Source: DAHUYF01 sp052143095 (GTDB lineage: Bacteria; Pseudomonadota; Alphaproteobacteria; ATCC43930; CGMCC-115725). Taken from it: a stretch of 64,000 nucleotides of DNA. Made by a program: the position numbers and the translations under genes. The DNA is taken from positions 42,420-106,419 of the forward strand of contig JBKQTR010000165.1 in NCBI GenBank assembly GCA_052143095.1, given 5' to 3'. Each line of letters starts with the position of its first letter. Positions within the stretch are counted from its first letter, which is position 1. Shown here piece by piece: positions 34,639 through 43,228 of the stretch. The notes beneath the pieces were generated by a model. It searched no databases. It had not been told where the DNA came from and saw only the letters and a program-made list of their open reading frames with translations.

Positions 34639-35034
34639 CTACCGCGCGTCGGCAGGCTTGTCGTACTTGATGTAGGCGAAGCGCTGATCGTCGGTCGGCG
34701 TGCCCTCGAGCGCGCTCTCGGGCCCGGGCCGCCAGTGCACGGTCTCCTCGATCTTGCGCGCCAGCTCGAAATCCTTGTCGGTCACGCCCTTGGCGGCGTG
34801 ATTCTTCAGCCGCACCTCGACCCAGGCATAGGAGGCGGTGATGTCGGGATGATGCCAGGCGGCCTCGGCGAGGTGCCCGACGGCGTTGATCACCATCAGC
34901 GTGCCCTTCCAGCTGTTGGTGCGGTATTTGCGCCGGATCCAGCCATCCTCCAGGTACCAGTGCGGCACTTCCTTGGCGAGGCGCGCCTTGATCTCCTCGT
35001 CGCTGTAGGTGCGGTCGCGTGCACGCTCAGTCAT
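34639..35034 (-). CDS. 4a-carbinolamine dehydratase-like pterin protein
   Basis: 131 residues of the PCD/DCoH fold. The motif MVINAVGHLAEAAWHHPDI (about 47-65), with its His-His-Pro, marks the family. A role in handling 4a-hydroxypterins or in H4MPT synthesis is inferred from its place at the head of fhcBADC. ATG 35034 is preceded by GGGAGG. Divergent from mptG across 137 bases, which must hold both promoters. Confidence 0.85.
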   Translation of the reverse strand: MTERARDRTYSDEEIKARLAKEVPHWYLEDGWIRRKYRTNSWKGTLMVINAVGHLAEAAWHHPDITASYAWVEVRLKNHAAKGVTDKDFELARKIEETVHWRPGPESALEGTPTDDQRFAYIKYDKPADAR

Positions 35035-35171
35035 CGCGGGACCTCCCTCTCCTTCATCGCGCAGCGCCGTGCTCGTGCCGTGCAGCGCCGCGTCGCTTTT
35101 GTTTCATCGAAGGTTTTAGTCTATCGTAACCGCGAGGCTGCGCAAACAGCGCCGCCTCGGGAGGGTCGGGC

Positions 35172-36155
35172 ATGCCGGACACGGCGAGCGCGCAGCGCAT
35201 CGCGGCGGTCGAGATCTTCGCCCCCGCGCGGCTGCATTTCGGCTTCCTCGATCTCGATGGCAGTCTCGGTCGCCGCTTCGGCAGTTTGGGCCTTGCCATC
35301 GACGGTTTCGGCACGCGGCTGCGCCTCGCGCGCGCCGCGCGGCCAATCGCGAGCGGCCCCGGCGCGGCGCGCGCGCTCGACGGCCTCGCGCGCGTCGCCC
35401 GGTCTTTCAGCCTGTCGCCGGACGTTTCGCTCGCGGTGACGGAGACCAGCCCGGAGCATGCCGGCTTCGGCTCCGGCACGCAGCTCGGCCTGGCCGCCGC
35501 CGTGGCGCTTGCCCGTCTCAACCGCGCGACCATCGCCATGAGCGAGCTCGCGGCGGTGGTCGGCCGCGGCGCGCGCTCGGGCATCGGCATCGGCATCTTC
35601 GAGCATGGCGGCTTCATCGTCGATGGCGGTCGCCGTCCCGAGGGCGGCGCCGCGCCGATCGTCGCGCGCCTGCCGTTTCCGACCGACTGGCGCCTCGTGC
35701 TGCTGCTCGACCCGACGCGCCAGGGGCTGCATGGCAGCGGCGAGAGCAGCGCGTTTGCGGCGCTGCCGCCCTTCCCGCCCGCGCTCGCCGGCAGGCTCTG
35801 CCGCGAGGTCCTGCTGCGCCTGCTGCCCGGCCTCGCCGAGCGCGATTTCACCGCTGTGTCGCAGGCGCTCGGCGCGATCCAGAGCGAGCTCGGCGACTAT
35901 TTCAGCAGCGCGCAGCACGGACGCTACAGCAGTCCGGCGGTGGCCGACGCGCTCGGCTGGACCGCGGCGCAAGGCATCGCCGGCGTCGGCCAGAGCTCGT
36001 GGGGACCGACCGGCTTCGCGCTCGTCGAATCCGAAGATCGCGCCCAGGCGCTGGCCGCGGCGCTCGACCGGAGGTTCGGGCGCGACGGCGCGCTCGGCTT
36101 GCGCATCGTCGCGGGGTTGAACCGCGGCGCGGAGATCTCGGTCACGCCAACTTAG
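35172..36155 (+). CDS. mptG: Beta-ribofuranosylaminobenzene 5'-phosphate synthase
   Basis: The first committed step of H4MPT synthesis joins p-hydroxy- or p-aminobenzoate to PRPP with loss of CO2. The 327-residue product is a GHMP-kinase-fold protein. The start APARLHFGFLDLDG (about 14-27) and the Gly-rich HAGFGSGTQLGLAAA (about 97-111) are characteristic. Called orf4 in Methylorubrum extorquens. It heads the plus-strand C1 genes, with mtdB 20 bases after it. Confidence 0.9.
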   Translation: MPDTASAQRIAAVEIFAPARLHFGFLDLDGSLGRRFGSLGLAIDGFGTRLRLARAARPIASGPGAARALDGLARVARSFSLSPDVSLAVTETSPEHAGFGSGTQLGLAAAVALARLNRATIAMSELAAVVGRGARSGIGIGIFEHGGFIVDGGRRPEGGAAPIVARLPFPTDWRLVLLLDPTRQGLHGSGESSAFAALPPFPPALAGRLCREVLLRLLPGLAERDFTAVSQALGAIQSELGDYFSSAQHGRYSSPAVADALGWTAAQGIAGVGQSSWGPTGFALVESEDRAQALAAALDRRFGRDGALGLRIVAGLNRGAEISVTPT

Positions 36156-36174
36156 GAGCTAGGGAGAGCGAGCC

Positions 36175-37065
36175 ATGAGCAAGCCGCGCATCCTGCACTT
36201 CCTCACGCCGCTGGCCAATGTCAGCCCCTTCGACGTGAACATGGCCGCCGATGCCGGCTTCGTCATCGCCAGCTACACCGACATCGGCCTAAAGGATATC
36301 GCCGGCCTGACGCAGGACGCGATGTTCTCGCGCGCGCCCGGCGATGCCGCCAAGACCTGCCTCTTCATCGGCGGCCGCGACGCGCTGCTCGCGCTCGACA
36401 TGCTGGCGGCCGCCAAAGCGGCGATGTTCCCGCCCTTCGAGATCTCGCTCTTTGCCGATCCCTCCGGCGCCTTCACCACCGCGGGCGCGATGATCGCCTG
36501 CGTCGAGCGGCGCCTCAAGGCGCTGCAGGCGACGCTGGCCGGCAGCAAAGTGGCGGTGTTCGGCGCCAAGGGCATCGTCGGCGGCGTCATCGGCGTCATC
36601 GCCGCCGAAGCGGGCGCCGAGGTGACGCTGGTCGCGCACGATCAAAGCGGCGTGGTGGCGGCCAAGGCGGCCGAGTTCTCGCGGCGCTTCGTCCGGCCCT
36701 TCGCCATCGCCGACGGCAGCACCGAGGCCGGGCGCCGCGCGGTGCTGGCGACGGCCGAGATCGTGCTGGCCGCGGGTCGCGCCGGCGTCCAGGTGCTGTC
36801 TCAGAGCGAGCTCGCGGCGGCGCCGCGCCTCAAGGTGGCGGCCGACATCAACGCGGTGCCGCCGGCCGGCATCGAGGGCGTCGACGTCAAGGCGGATGGC
36901 GCGCCCATCGCGCGGACACAGGCCGTCGGCATCGGCGCGCTCGCCATCGGCGCCGTCAAGTTCCAGGTGCAGCACGCGCTGCTGCGCCGCATCTTCAGCG
37001 CCGAGAAGGCGCACCGGCTGGAGTTCCGCGATGCCTATCGCACCGCGCTCGACATCACCGGCTGA
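36175..37065 (+). CDS. mtdB: MtdB, NAD(P)-dependent methylene-H4MPT dehydrogenase
   Basis: 296 residues. Oxidises methylene-H4MPT to methenyl-H4MPT. The Rossmann segment KVAVFGAKGIVGGVIGVIAAEAGA (about 125-148) binds NAD(P). The opening ILHFLTPLANVSPFDVNMAADAGF is conserved in MtdA/MtdB. MtdB is chosen over MtdA because of its place in the H4MPT cluster and its fit to MtdB-type sequences. The next gene starts 35 bases before its stop. Confidence 0.93.
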   Translation: MSKPRILHFLTPLANVSPFDVNMAADAGFVIASYTDIGLKDIAGLTQDAMFSRAPGDAAKTCLFIGGRDALLALDMLAAAKAAMFPPFEISLFADPSGAFTTAGAMIACVERRLKALQATLAGSKVAVFGAKGIVGGVIGVIAAEAGAEVTLVAHDQSGVVAAKAAEFSRRFVRPFAIADGSTEAGRRAVLATAEIVLAAGRAGVQVLSQSELAAAPRLKVAADINAVPPAGIEGVDVKADGAPIARTQAVGIGALAIGAVKFQVQHALLRRIFSAEKAHRLEFRDAYRTALDITG

Positions 37066-38182
37066 CCCGCGGCGCACGCTGGTCGCGGCGCTGTCGGGCC
37101 GCGCGCTCGCCGCCGCCGCGCGCCGCGCCGGCGAGCGCGTGCTGGTGCTCGATCTCTTCGCCGATGAGGACACGGCGCGCTACGCCGAGCGCTGCCTGCG
37201 CCTGCCGTCCGACGGTCCCGGCTTCGAGCGCTACGCGCTGCTGGCGGCCGTCGACGCGCTCGCGCCGGCGGCGCGCGGGCTCGTCTATGGCGCCGGCTTC
37301 GAGCACGATCCGCCGCTGCTCGCCGCGCTGGCGCGACGCGTGCGGCTGCTCGGCAACCCGCCCGAGACGGTCGCTGCGGTCAAGGATCCCCAGCACCTGG
37401 CCCAGCTGCTCGGCCGGCTCGGGCTGCCACATCCAGAGACCAGCGGCGCGCCGCCGGCTTCCGGCGAGACCGGGTGGCTGCGCAAGCGCGCGGGCGGCTC
37501 CGGCGGCAGCCATGTCGCGGTCGCGGCCAGCGCCGCCGCCATGCCGGGAAGCTATTTTCAGCGCCGTGTGCGCGGCCGCCCGCTCTCGGCGCTGCTGGTC
37601 GCCAACGGTCGCGCCGCGCGGGTTCTCGGCTTTAGCGAGCAATGGGTCGCGCCGGCCGCCGATGCTCCCTTCCGCTATGGCGGCTGCGCCGGCCCGGTGA
37701 CGCCGCCGCCCCGCCTTGCCCGCGCGATCGCCGAGGGCTCGGACGCGCTGGCGGCCGCGACCGGACTGGTCGGCCTCAACTCGCTCGATCTGCTGGTGGA
37801 GGGCGAGCGCTTTTACATCCTCGAGGTCAACCCACGGCCCGGCGCGACGCTCGACCTGTTCGACGGCCGGGCCGGGGTCTCGCTGTGGCGCCTGCATCTC
37901 GAGGCGCTCGGCGGGCGATTGCCGCCGGCGCAAGCCGCATCGGCGCCGGTGCGCGCCGCCGCGATCGTCTATGCGCCGAGCGCGATGGCGATCCCGCGCG
38001 ACATGATCTGGCCACGCTGGACCGCGGACCGCGAGACGCGCGGCCGAAAGGTGCCGCGCGATGCGCCGGTATGCACCGTGCGCGCCGCGGCGGCCAGCGT
38101 GGCGGCGGCGCGGGCGCAGCTCGAGCGTCGCGCCGAGCAGCTGCTGGCGCGGCTTGTCGCCGGCGCCGCGGCGCCGGCCTAA
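37031..38182 (+). CDS. ATP-grasp protein of the H4MPT cluster (orf5-like)
   Basis: 383 residues. The ATP-grasp core has KRAGGSGGSHV (about 153-163), a later LNSLDLLVEGERFYILEVNPRPGAT in parts (about 248-278), with the metal-binding Glu-Val-Asn. It is the orf5-type protein found in methylotroph C1 clusters and is thought to ligate an amino acid in H4MPT or methanofuran synthesis. ATG 37031 lies inside the end of mtdB and fits translational coupling. Confidence 0.82.
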   Translation: MPIAPRSTSPADPRRTLVAALSGRALAAAARRAGERVLVLDLFADEDTARYAERCLRLPSDGPGFERYALLAAVDALAPAARGLVYGAGFEHDPPLLAALARRVRLLGNPPETVAAVKDPQHLAQLLGRLGLPHPETSGAPPASGETGWLRKRAGGSGGSHVAVAASAAAMPGSYFQRRVRGRPLSALLVANGRAARVLGFSEQWVAPAADAPFRYGGCAGPVTPPPRLARAIAEGSDALAAATGLVGLNSLDLLVEGERFYILEVNPRPGATLDLFDGRAGVSLWRLHLEALGGRLPPAQAASAPVRAAAIVYAPSAMAIPRDMIWPRWTADRETRGRKVPRDAPVCTVRAAAASVAAARAQLERRAEQLLARLVAGAAAPA

Positions 38183-38197
38183 CCGACGGAGGCAAGG

Positions 38198-39175
38198 ATG
38201 GAACCCGCGCCCAGCGTCAATGCGTCGAGTGCGCCGATGGTGACGGCGCTGCTGCGCGACGCGGCGATGCTGCGCCTCGGCGTCACGCGCGATGCCTGCG
38301 GCGCGACGCTGGTCGATGCCGGCATCGCGGCGCCGGGCGGTATCGAGGCCGGCCGCCGCATCGCCGAGATCTGCCTCGCGGGGCTCGGCCGCGTCAGCCT
38401 GGTGCCGAGCGAGGGCGCATCGCCCTGGCTCGTCAGCATACATACGGCACAGCCGGTGCTGGCCTGCCTCGGCAGCCAATATGCCGGCTGGAGCCTGCAG
38501 CATCAGGAGGGCGATCAGCGCTTTTTCGCGCTGGGCTCGGGACCCGCGCGCAGCCTCGCCGCCAAGGAGCCGATCTTCGCCGAGCTCGGCTATCGCGACA
38601 GCGCCGAGGCGACGGTGCTGGTGCTCGAGGTCGACCGCGCGCCGCCGGGCGCGCTGCTGCGGCACATCGGCGAGGCCTGCGGCGTCGCACCCGAGCGCCT
38701 CACCGTGATCATGACGCCGACGCAGAGCCTTGCCGGCGCGGTGCAGATCGCGGCGCGCTCGCTCGAGGTGGCGCTGCACAAGGCGCACACGCTCCGCTTC
38801 CCGCTGGCGCACATCGTCGATGGCTGCGGCGCAGCACCGCTGCCGCCGCCGGCGCCGGATTTCGTGCAGGCGATGGGGCGCACCAATGATGCGATCCTCT
38901 ATGGCGGCACCGTGCAGCTCTTCGTCGCCGGCACCGAGGCCGAGGCGGAAGCGCTGGCCGATCGGCTCCCCAGCGGCGCCAGCCGCGATTACGGGCGGCC
39001 TTTCGCCGAGACCTTCGCCGCCTACAAGGGCGATTTCTTCCAGATCGATCCGCTGCTGTTCAGCCCGGGGCTGGTGCAAGTGACAGCGCTGGCGAGCGGC
39101 CGCACCTTCCGCCGCGGGCGCCACGATCCCGAACTCCTCGCCCGCTCCTTCGCCGTGGCGCCGCCCAGCGCATGA
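38198..39175 (+). CDS. mch: Methenyl-H4MPT cyclohydrolase
   Basis: 325 residues. Interconverts methenyl-H4MPT and formyl-H4MPT, feeding FhcD. Conserved segments: CGATLVDAGIAAPGGIEAG near 35-53, the central SGPARSLAAKEPIFAELGY and C-terminal FAETFAAYKGDFFQIDPLLFSPGLV in parts. It ends 4 bases into the next ATP-grasp gene. Confidence 0.95.
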   Translation: MEPAPSVNASSAPMVTALLRDAAMLRLGVTRDACGATLVDAGIAAPGGIEAGRRIAEICLAGLGRVSLVPSEGASPWLVSIHTAQPVLACLGSQYAGWSLQHQEGDQRFFALGSGPARSLAAKEPIFAELGYRDSAEATVLVLEVDRAPPGALLRHIGEACGVAPERLTVIMTPTQSLAGAVQIAARSLEVALHKAHTLRFPLAHIVDGCGAAPLPPPAPDFVQAMGRTNDAILYGGTVQLFVAGTEAEAEALADRLPSGASRDYGRPFAETFAAYKGDFFQIDPLLFSPGLVQVTALASGRTFRRGRHDPELLARSFAVAPPSA

Positions 39176-40044
39176 GGCGGATCGCGCTGTTCATCGACCA
39201 GCCCGACTGGCATGCGCGGCGGCTCAGCGCGGCGATCGCCGAGCGCGGCGGCGAGGCGGTTCCCTGCTCGCTGCGCGATTGCGCCTTCCGCCTCGGCGAG
39301 GGCGGCGCCGGGATCGACATCCCCGGCTTCGGCGGCGCGCTGCCGGACGCCGTGCTGGTGCGCAGCATCGCCGCCGGCAGCTTCGAGCAGGTGACGCTGC
39401 GTCTCGGCCTGTTGCACGCGCTCGCCGCCTCGGGCGTGACGGTGATCAACGACGCCCGCGCCATCGAGCGCTGCGTCGACAAGTCGATGACCAGCTTTCT
39501 GCTGCACCGCGCCGGCCTGCCGACGCCCGCGACGCTGGTCAGCGAGAGCGAGGCGGTCGCCGAGCGCTGGCGCGCCGCCCGGACCGAGGCGCAGGTGGCG
39601 AAGCCGCTCTTCGGCTCGCAAGGCCGCGGCCTCGTTCGCCTGGCGCCCGACGACGCGCTGCCCCCGCTCGCGGGGTATGGCGGCGTGCGCTATCTGCAGC
39701 GCTTTGTCGGTCGCGATCGCGATTGGCGCGACTTCCGCGTCATGGTGATCGGCGGCGAGCCCGTCGCCGCGATGATCCGCCGCGGCCGTTCCTGGATCAC
39801 CAATGTCGGGCGCGGCGCGCGCTGCGAGCCGGTGCAGATGTCGGAACGTCTCGGCGCCCTCAGCCTCGCGGCGGTCGGCGCAGTGAGCGCCGACTATGCC
39901 GGCGTCGATCTCATCGAGGACGAGGACGGCGCGCTGATGATCCTCGAGGTCAATTCCATGCCGGCCTGGAAAGGCCTGCAGAGCGTCGCCGCCTGCGATA
40001 TCGCCGGCCATCTTGCCGCCCATGCCCTCACCCGTCTCGGCTGA
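39172..40044 (+). CDS. RimK-like ATP-grasp protein (orf7-like)
   Basis: 290 residues with the RimK/MptN ATP-grasp pattern: KPLFGSQGRGLVRL (about 143-156), QRFVGRDRDWRDFRVMVIGG (about 179-198) and the metal site MILEVNSMPAW (about 259-269). Homologues add glutamate to tetrahydromethanopterin or related cofactors. It overlaps mch by ATGA and the following CitG-like gene by 23 bases. Confidence 0.85.
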   Translation: MRRIALFIDQPDWHARRLSAAIAERGGEAVPCSLRDCAFRLGEGGAGIDIPGFGGALPDAVLVRSIAAGSFEQVTLRLGLLHALAASGVTVINDARAIERCVDKSMTSFLLHRAGLPTPATLVSESEAVAERWRAARTEAQVAKPLFGSQGRGLVRLAPDDALPPLAGYGGVRYLQRFVGRDRDWRDFRVMVIGGEPVAAMIRRGRSWITNVGRGARCEPVQMSERLGALSLAAVGAVSADYAGVDLIEDEDGALMILEVNSMPAWKGLQSVAACDIAGHLAAHALTRLG

Positions 40045-40903
40045 CCCCGGCGCGCGCCGCGCGGCGTTGCGCCAAGCCTATATCGAAGCCTGCCACGGCG
40101 AGCTCGAGGCGCTGAAGCCGGGCAACGTCCATATCCATGAGGCGGGCCACGGCATGTCGGTCGAGGATTTTCGCGTCAGCGCGCGCGTCTCCGCCGCGCC
40201 GCTCACCGCTCCCGGCAGCAGCGTCGGCCGGCGCATCCTGGAGGCGGTGGCGGCGACGCGCGACGCCGTCGGCTGCAACACCAATCTCGGCATCGTCCTG
40301 CTGGCGGCGCCGCTGCTCGCGGCGGCCGAGAGCGCCGCGCCGCAGGGGCTGCGCGCGGCGCTCGGCAATATCCTGGCGCGGCTCACCGTCGCCGACGCCG
40401 TCGCCGCCTACGAGGCGATCCGGCTTGCCGCGCCGGCCGGTCTCGGCCGCGTCGCCGAGCAGGACGCGGCGGCGACGCCGACGCTCGATCTGCGGCAGGC
40501 GATGGTGCTCGCGGCGGAGCGCGACAGCATCGCCCGGCAATATGCGACGGAGTACGCGACCGTGTTCGATGTCGGCGTCGCGCGGCTGCGCGCCCAGCAC
40601 GCCGGCGGCGCCGATCTCGGGTGGGCGGCGTCCCACGTTTACATGAATTTTCTCGCGACCGTCCGCGACAGCCACATCCTGCGCAAGCACGGCGTCGACG
40701 CCGCCGAGGCGGTGCGCGCCGAGGCCGCCGCGCTCGTTGAAGCGCTTGCCCACGCCGCGCCCGATAGGCGCCGCGCGGCGCTCCTCGCCTTCGATCGCCG
40801 CCTCAAGCGGCGCGGGCTCAACCCCGGCAGCTCCGCCGATCTCACCGTTGCGAGCTTGCTTGCGCTCGCCTGCGAGAATATCCTCTGCGACCAACAACAA
40901 TAA
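40022..40903 (+). CDS. CitG-like (triphosphoribosyl-dephospho-CoA synthase family) protein
   Basis: 293 residues. LEALKPGNVHIHEAGHGMS (about 23-41) and GCNTNLGIVLLAAPLL (about 78-93) match the CitG/MdcB family, which transfers a phosphoribosyl group from ATP. Members of this family recur in methylotroph C1 clusters with no citrate lyase or malonate decarboxylase nearby, so a role in cofactor building is inferred. ATG 40022 is preferred over TTG 40013. fae follows after 59 bases. Confidence 0.8.
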   Translation: MPSPVSADPGARRAALRQAYIEACHGELEALKPGNVHIHEAGHGMSVEDFRVSARVSAAPLTAPGSSVGRRILEAVAATRDAVGCNTNLGIVLLAAPLLAAAESAAPQGLRAALGNILARLTVADAVAAYEAIRLAAPAGLGRVAEQDAAATPTLDLRQAMVLAAERDSIARQYATEYATVFDVGVARLRAQHAGGADLGWAASHVYMNFLATVRDSHILRKHGVDAAEAVRAEAAALVEALAHAAPDRRRAALLAFDRRLKRRGLNPGSSADLTVASLLALACENILCDQQQ

Positions 40904-40962
40904 AAAGCACAGGAAGCCTTTCATGTCTTGCCCGACGACGAGATTACAAAGGGAGTGAAGCC

Positions 40963-41475
40963 ATGGCCAAAATTACCAAACTGTCGGTCGGAGAATCACT
41001 GGTTGGAGACGGCAACGAAGTGGCTCATATCGATTTGATCATCGGTCCGCGCGGCAGCGCGGCGGAGACCGCGTTCTGCCACACGCTGACGAGCCAGCGC
41101 GAGGGCGTGAACGGGTTGCTGGCGGTGATCGGCCCGAACCTGCAGTGCAAGCCCAACACCGTGATGTTCAACAAGGTCACGATCAAGAACGCGAAGCAGG
41201 CGGTGCAGATGTTCGGCCCGGCGCAGCGCGCTGTGGCGACGGCGGTCGCCGACTGCGTCAAGGACGGCACCATCCCCATCGAGGAAGCCGACGACATCTT
41301 CATTTGCGTCGGCGTCTTCATCCATTGGGAAGCGTCCGACGACAAGAAGATCCAGGACTTCAACTACGAGGCGACAAAACAGTCGATCAAGCGGGCGGTG
41401 GCCGGCGAGCCGACCGCGCGCCAGATGCTCGAGAAGCGTGATTCCGTCGGCCATCCGTTTGCCGCGCATAATTGA
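40963..41475 (+). CDS. fae: Formaldehyde-activating enzyme
   Basis: 170 residues. Catalyses condensation of formaldehyde with H4MPT to methylene-H4MPT, the entry of the pathway. The opening ITKLSVGESLVGDGNEVAHIDL contains the conserved active-site His22, and IGPRGSAAETAFCHTL, GPNLQCKPNTVMFNKVTI and the VGVFIHWEA stretch are diagnostic. AAAGGGAG precedes ATG 40963. Expected to be very highly expressed. Confidence 0.97.
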   Translation: MAKITKLSVGESLVGDGNEVAHIDLIIGPRGSAAETAFCHTLTSQREGVNGLLAVIGPNLQCKPNTVMFNKVTIKNAKQAVQMFGPAQRAVATAVADCVKDGTIPIEEADDIFICVGVFIHWEASDDKKIQDFNYEATKQSIKRAVAGEPTARQMLEKRDSVGHPFAAHN

Positions 41476-41494
41476 GGGTTCCGAGGAGACGATG

Positions 41495-41511
41495 GGCCGC
41501 GCCGTGCGGCC
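41495..41511. terminator. Hairpin between fae and the HisA-like gene
   Basis: GGCCGC-GCCGT-GCGGCC has perfect 6-base arms and lies between two convergent stops. No T-run follows on either strand, so termination efficiency is uncertain. Confidence 0.4.
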
Positions 41512-42224
41512 TATCGCTCCGCGAGCAAGGCATTGACGGTCGCGCGGTCGAGCCGACCGTCGTGAAGCGCCGTTGCGACCAGAGCGCCGGCGATCCCCAG
41601 CGCCGTCAGCCGAGCGATGTCGCCGCCATCGCGCACGCCCCCGGCGGCGAAAATCTGACGAGGACCGGCGCTGCGCCGCACCGCGTCGAGCCGCGCCAGA
41701 TCGGGCCCGGCGCCGCTGCCGACGCGGCTCAAAGTCATGACGATGACCCGGTCCGGCCACAGCTCCGGCCGTGTCGCCACCGCTTCCGGGCCGAGAAACC
41801 GCTCGTCGCGATAGTCGAGCGAGAGCACGCAGCGCGTCCCCTTGTGATGGGCGGCGGCGAGCTCCTCCGGCGCGGCAAGCGTCTCGCTGCCGAGAACCGG
41901 GACGAGCCCCGCCTCGGCCATGGCGGCGGCGGCGGCGGCGGTGGTAAGCCCAGCATCGATCCAGAACTCGATCGCGGGGTGAGCTCGTGCCAGCGCGGCA
42001 ACGATGGCGCGATGGCTGCCGCACCCTTCAATGGCGTCGAGATCGGCGATATAAAATCGCGGGAACGGCGCCAGCGCCAGCAGCCCCTCGAGGACCGCGC
42101 CGGGCTCGCTGCTCGAGGCGAGCGGTGAGCGGATCGGGCGATAGCGGGCGCGGTCGCCGGCGCGCGCATGGACGACATCGCCGCCTTTGAGGTCGAGTAC
42201 CGGTACGATCGAGAACGGGTTCAT
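41511..42224 (-). CDS. HisA/HisF-like TIM-barrel protein of the C1 cluster
   Basis: 237 residues. IVPVLDLKGGDVVHARAGDRARYRP at the start and the C-terminal FAAGGVRDGGDIARLTALGIAGALV resemble HisA. The first Asp of HisA (in VLDLKGG) is kept. Its neighbours are all H4MPT or methanofuran genes, and HisA-like members are known in such clusters, so I do not call it histidine biosynthesis. Start codons of this gene and the divergent ATP-grasp gene are only 14 bases apart. Confidence 0.8.
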   Translation of the reverse strand: MNPFSIVPVLDLKGGDVVHARAGDRARYRPIRSPLASSSEPGAVLEGLLALAPFPRFYIADLDAIEGCGSHRAIVAALARAHPAIEFWIDAGLTTAAAAAAMAEAGLVPVLGSETLAAPEELAAAHHKGTRCVLSLDYRDERFLGPEAVATRPELWPDRVIVMTLSRVGSGAGPDLARLDAVRRSAGPRQIFAAGGVRDGGDIARLTALGIAGALVATALHDGRLDRATVNALLAER

Positions 42225-42238
42225 CGGAAAGCGCGGCT

Positions 42239-43228
42239 TTGAAGATCTTTGCCTTCGAGTATGTCACAGCCGGCGGATGGCGCGAAATCGCCGCCCCGCA
42301 GTCGCTTATCGCCGAAGGCGCGATGATGCTGCGCGCGCTGGTGCGCGACCTCGCGCGCCTTCCAGGGCTCGAGATCGTCGTCGCCGGCGATCCCGCGCTC
42401 GCGACCGCGACGCCTGGCGCCGCCGTCGCGACGGTCGCTGCCAGCGATCTCTGGGGCTCCTGGCGCGCCATCGCCGCGCGCTGCGATCTCGCCTGGCCGA
42501 TCGCGCCCGAGACCGGCGGGCTGCTCGAGGAGGTGGTGCGGCTCGCGGCGGCAGCTGGCTGCGGCGTGCTCGCCAGCCGCTTCCGGGCGCTCGCCATCGC
42601 CCGCAGCAAGCGGGCCACCGCCGCCTGGCTTGGCGCCCACGGCGTGCCGGTCGTGCCGACGGTCGGGTTGGACGAGACTCTCCCCGCTGCTGCCGCCGGC
42701 TGGGTGATCAAGCCCGATGACGGGGCGGGCGCTGTCGACACGGCGCTGGTCGCAGAGCGCGAGGCGGTGGCGGGGTGGCGCGCGCGGCCGGACAGCAAGC
42801 GCTTCGTGGCGCAGCCCTTCCTGGCCGGCGACGCACTGTCGCTCTCGATGCTGACGCAAGACGGCAAGGCTTGGCTGCTCGCCTGCAATCGCCAGGATGT
42901 GTCGATCGCCGGCAGCGTCTTTCATTACCATGGCGGGGTCGTCGGCGGCGCCGAGGCGCGCCGCGCCGTGCTCGCGCCGCTGGCCAACCGCATCGCCGCC
43001 CTCCTGCCGGAGCTCTGGGGCTATGTCGGCGTCGATCTCATCGACGGCGCAGCGGGGCCGGTGGTGCTCGAGATCAATCCGCGCCTCACCACCTCCTATA
43101 TCGGTCTTGCCGACAGCATCGGCCTCAACCCCGCCGAGCTGGTGCTGGCGCTGCGGCGGCGCCCGCTCGCGCAGCTGATCCGTCCGCTCGCGCCGCATCC
43201 CGTCGCGCTCTCGGTGGCTGCGTCGTGA
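42239..43228 (+). CDS. ATP-grasp protein, tyramine-glutamate ligase-like (orf17)
   Basis: 329 residues from a TTG start. Begins KIFAFEYVTAGGW, the mark of the MfnD/orf17 family, which joins glutamate to tyramine or the growing methanofuran side chain. The ATP-grasp core has GWVIKPDDGAGAVDT (about 155-169) and VVLEINPRLTTSYIGLADSI (about 276-295). Its stop overlaps the next gene (GTGA). The ribosome binding site is weak. Confidence 0.85.
   Translation: MKIFAFEYVTAGGWREIAAPQSLIAEGAMMLRALVRDLARLPGLEIVVAGDPALATATPGAAVATVAASDLWGSWRAIAARCDLAWPIAPETGGLLEEVVRLAAAAGCGVLASRFRALAIARSKRATAAWLGAHGVPVVPTVGLDETLPAAAAGWVIKPDDGAGAVDTALVAEREAVAGWRARPDSKRFVAQPFLAGDALSLSMLTQDGKAWLLACNRQDVSIAGSVFHYHGGVVGGAEARRAVLAPLANRIAALLPELWGYVGVDLIDGAAGPVVLEINPRLTTSYIGLADSIGLNPAELVLALRRRPLAQLIRPLAPHPVALSVAAS

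Noticed and set aside
37055..39124. 689-codon open frame on the minus strand
   Set aside because: It covers the antisense of an ATP-grasp gene and mch, both with clear family motifs.
41511..42224. Histidine biosynthesis gene hisA
   Set aside because: No other his gene is nearby and all neighbours are H4MPT or methanofuran genes, so the fold is kept in the name but not the pathway.
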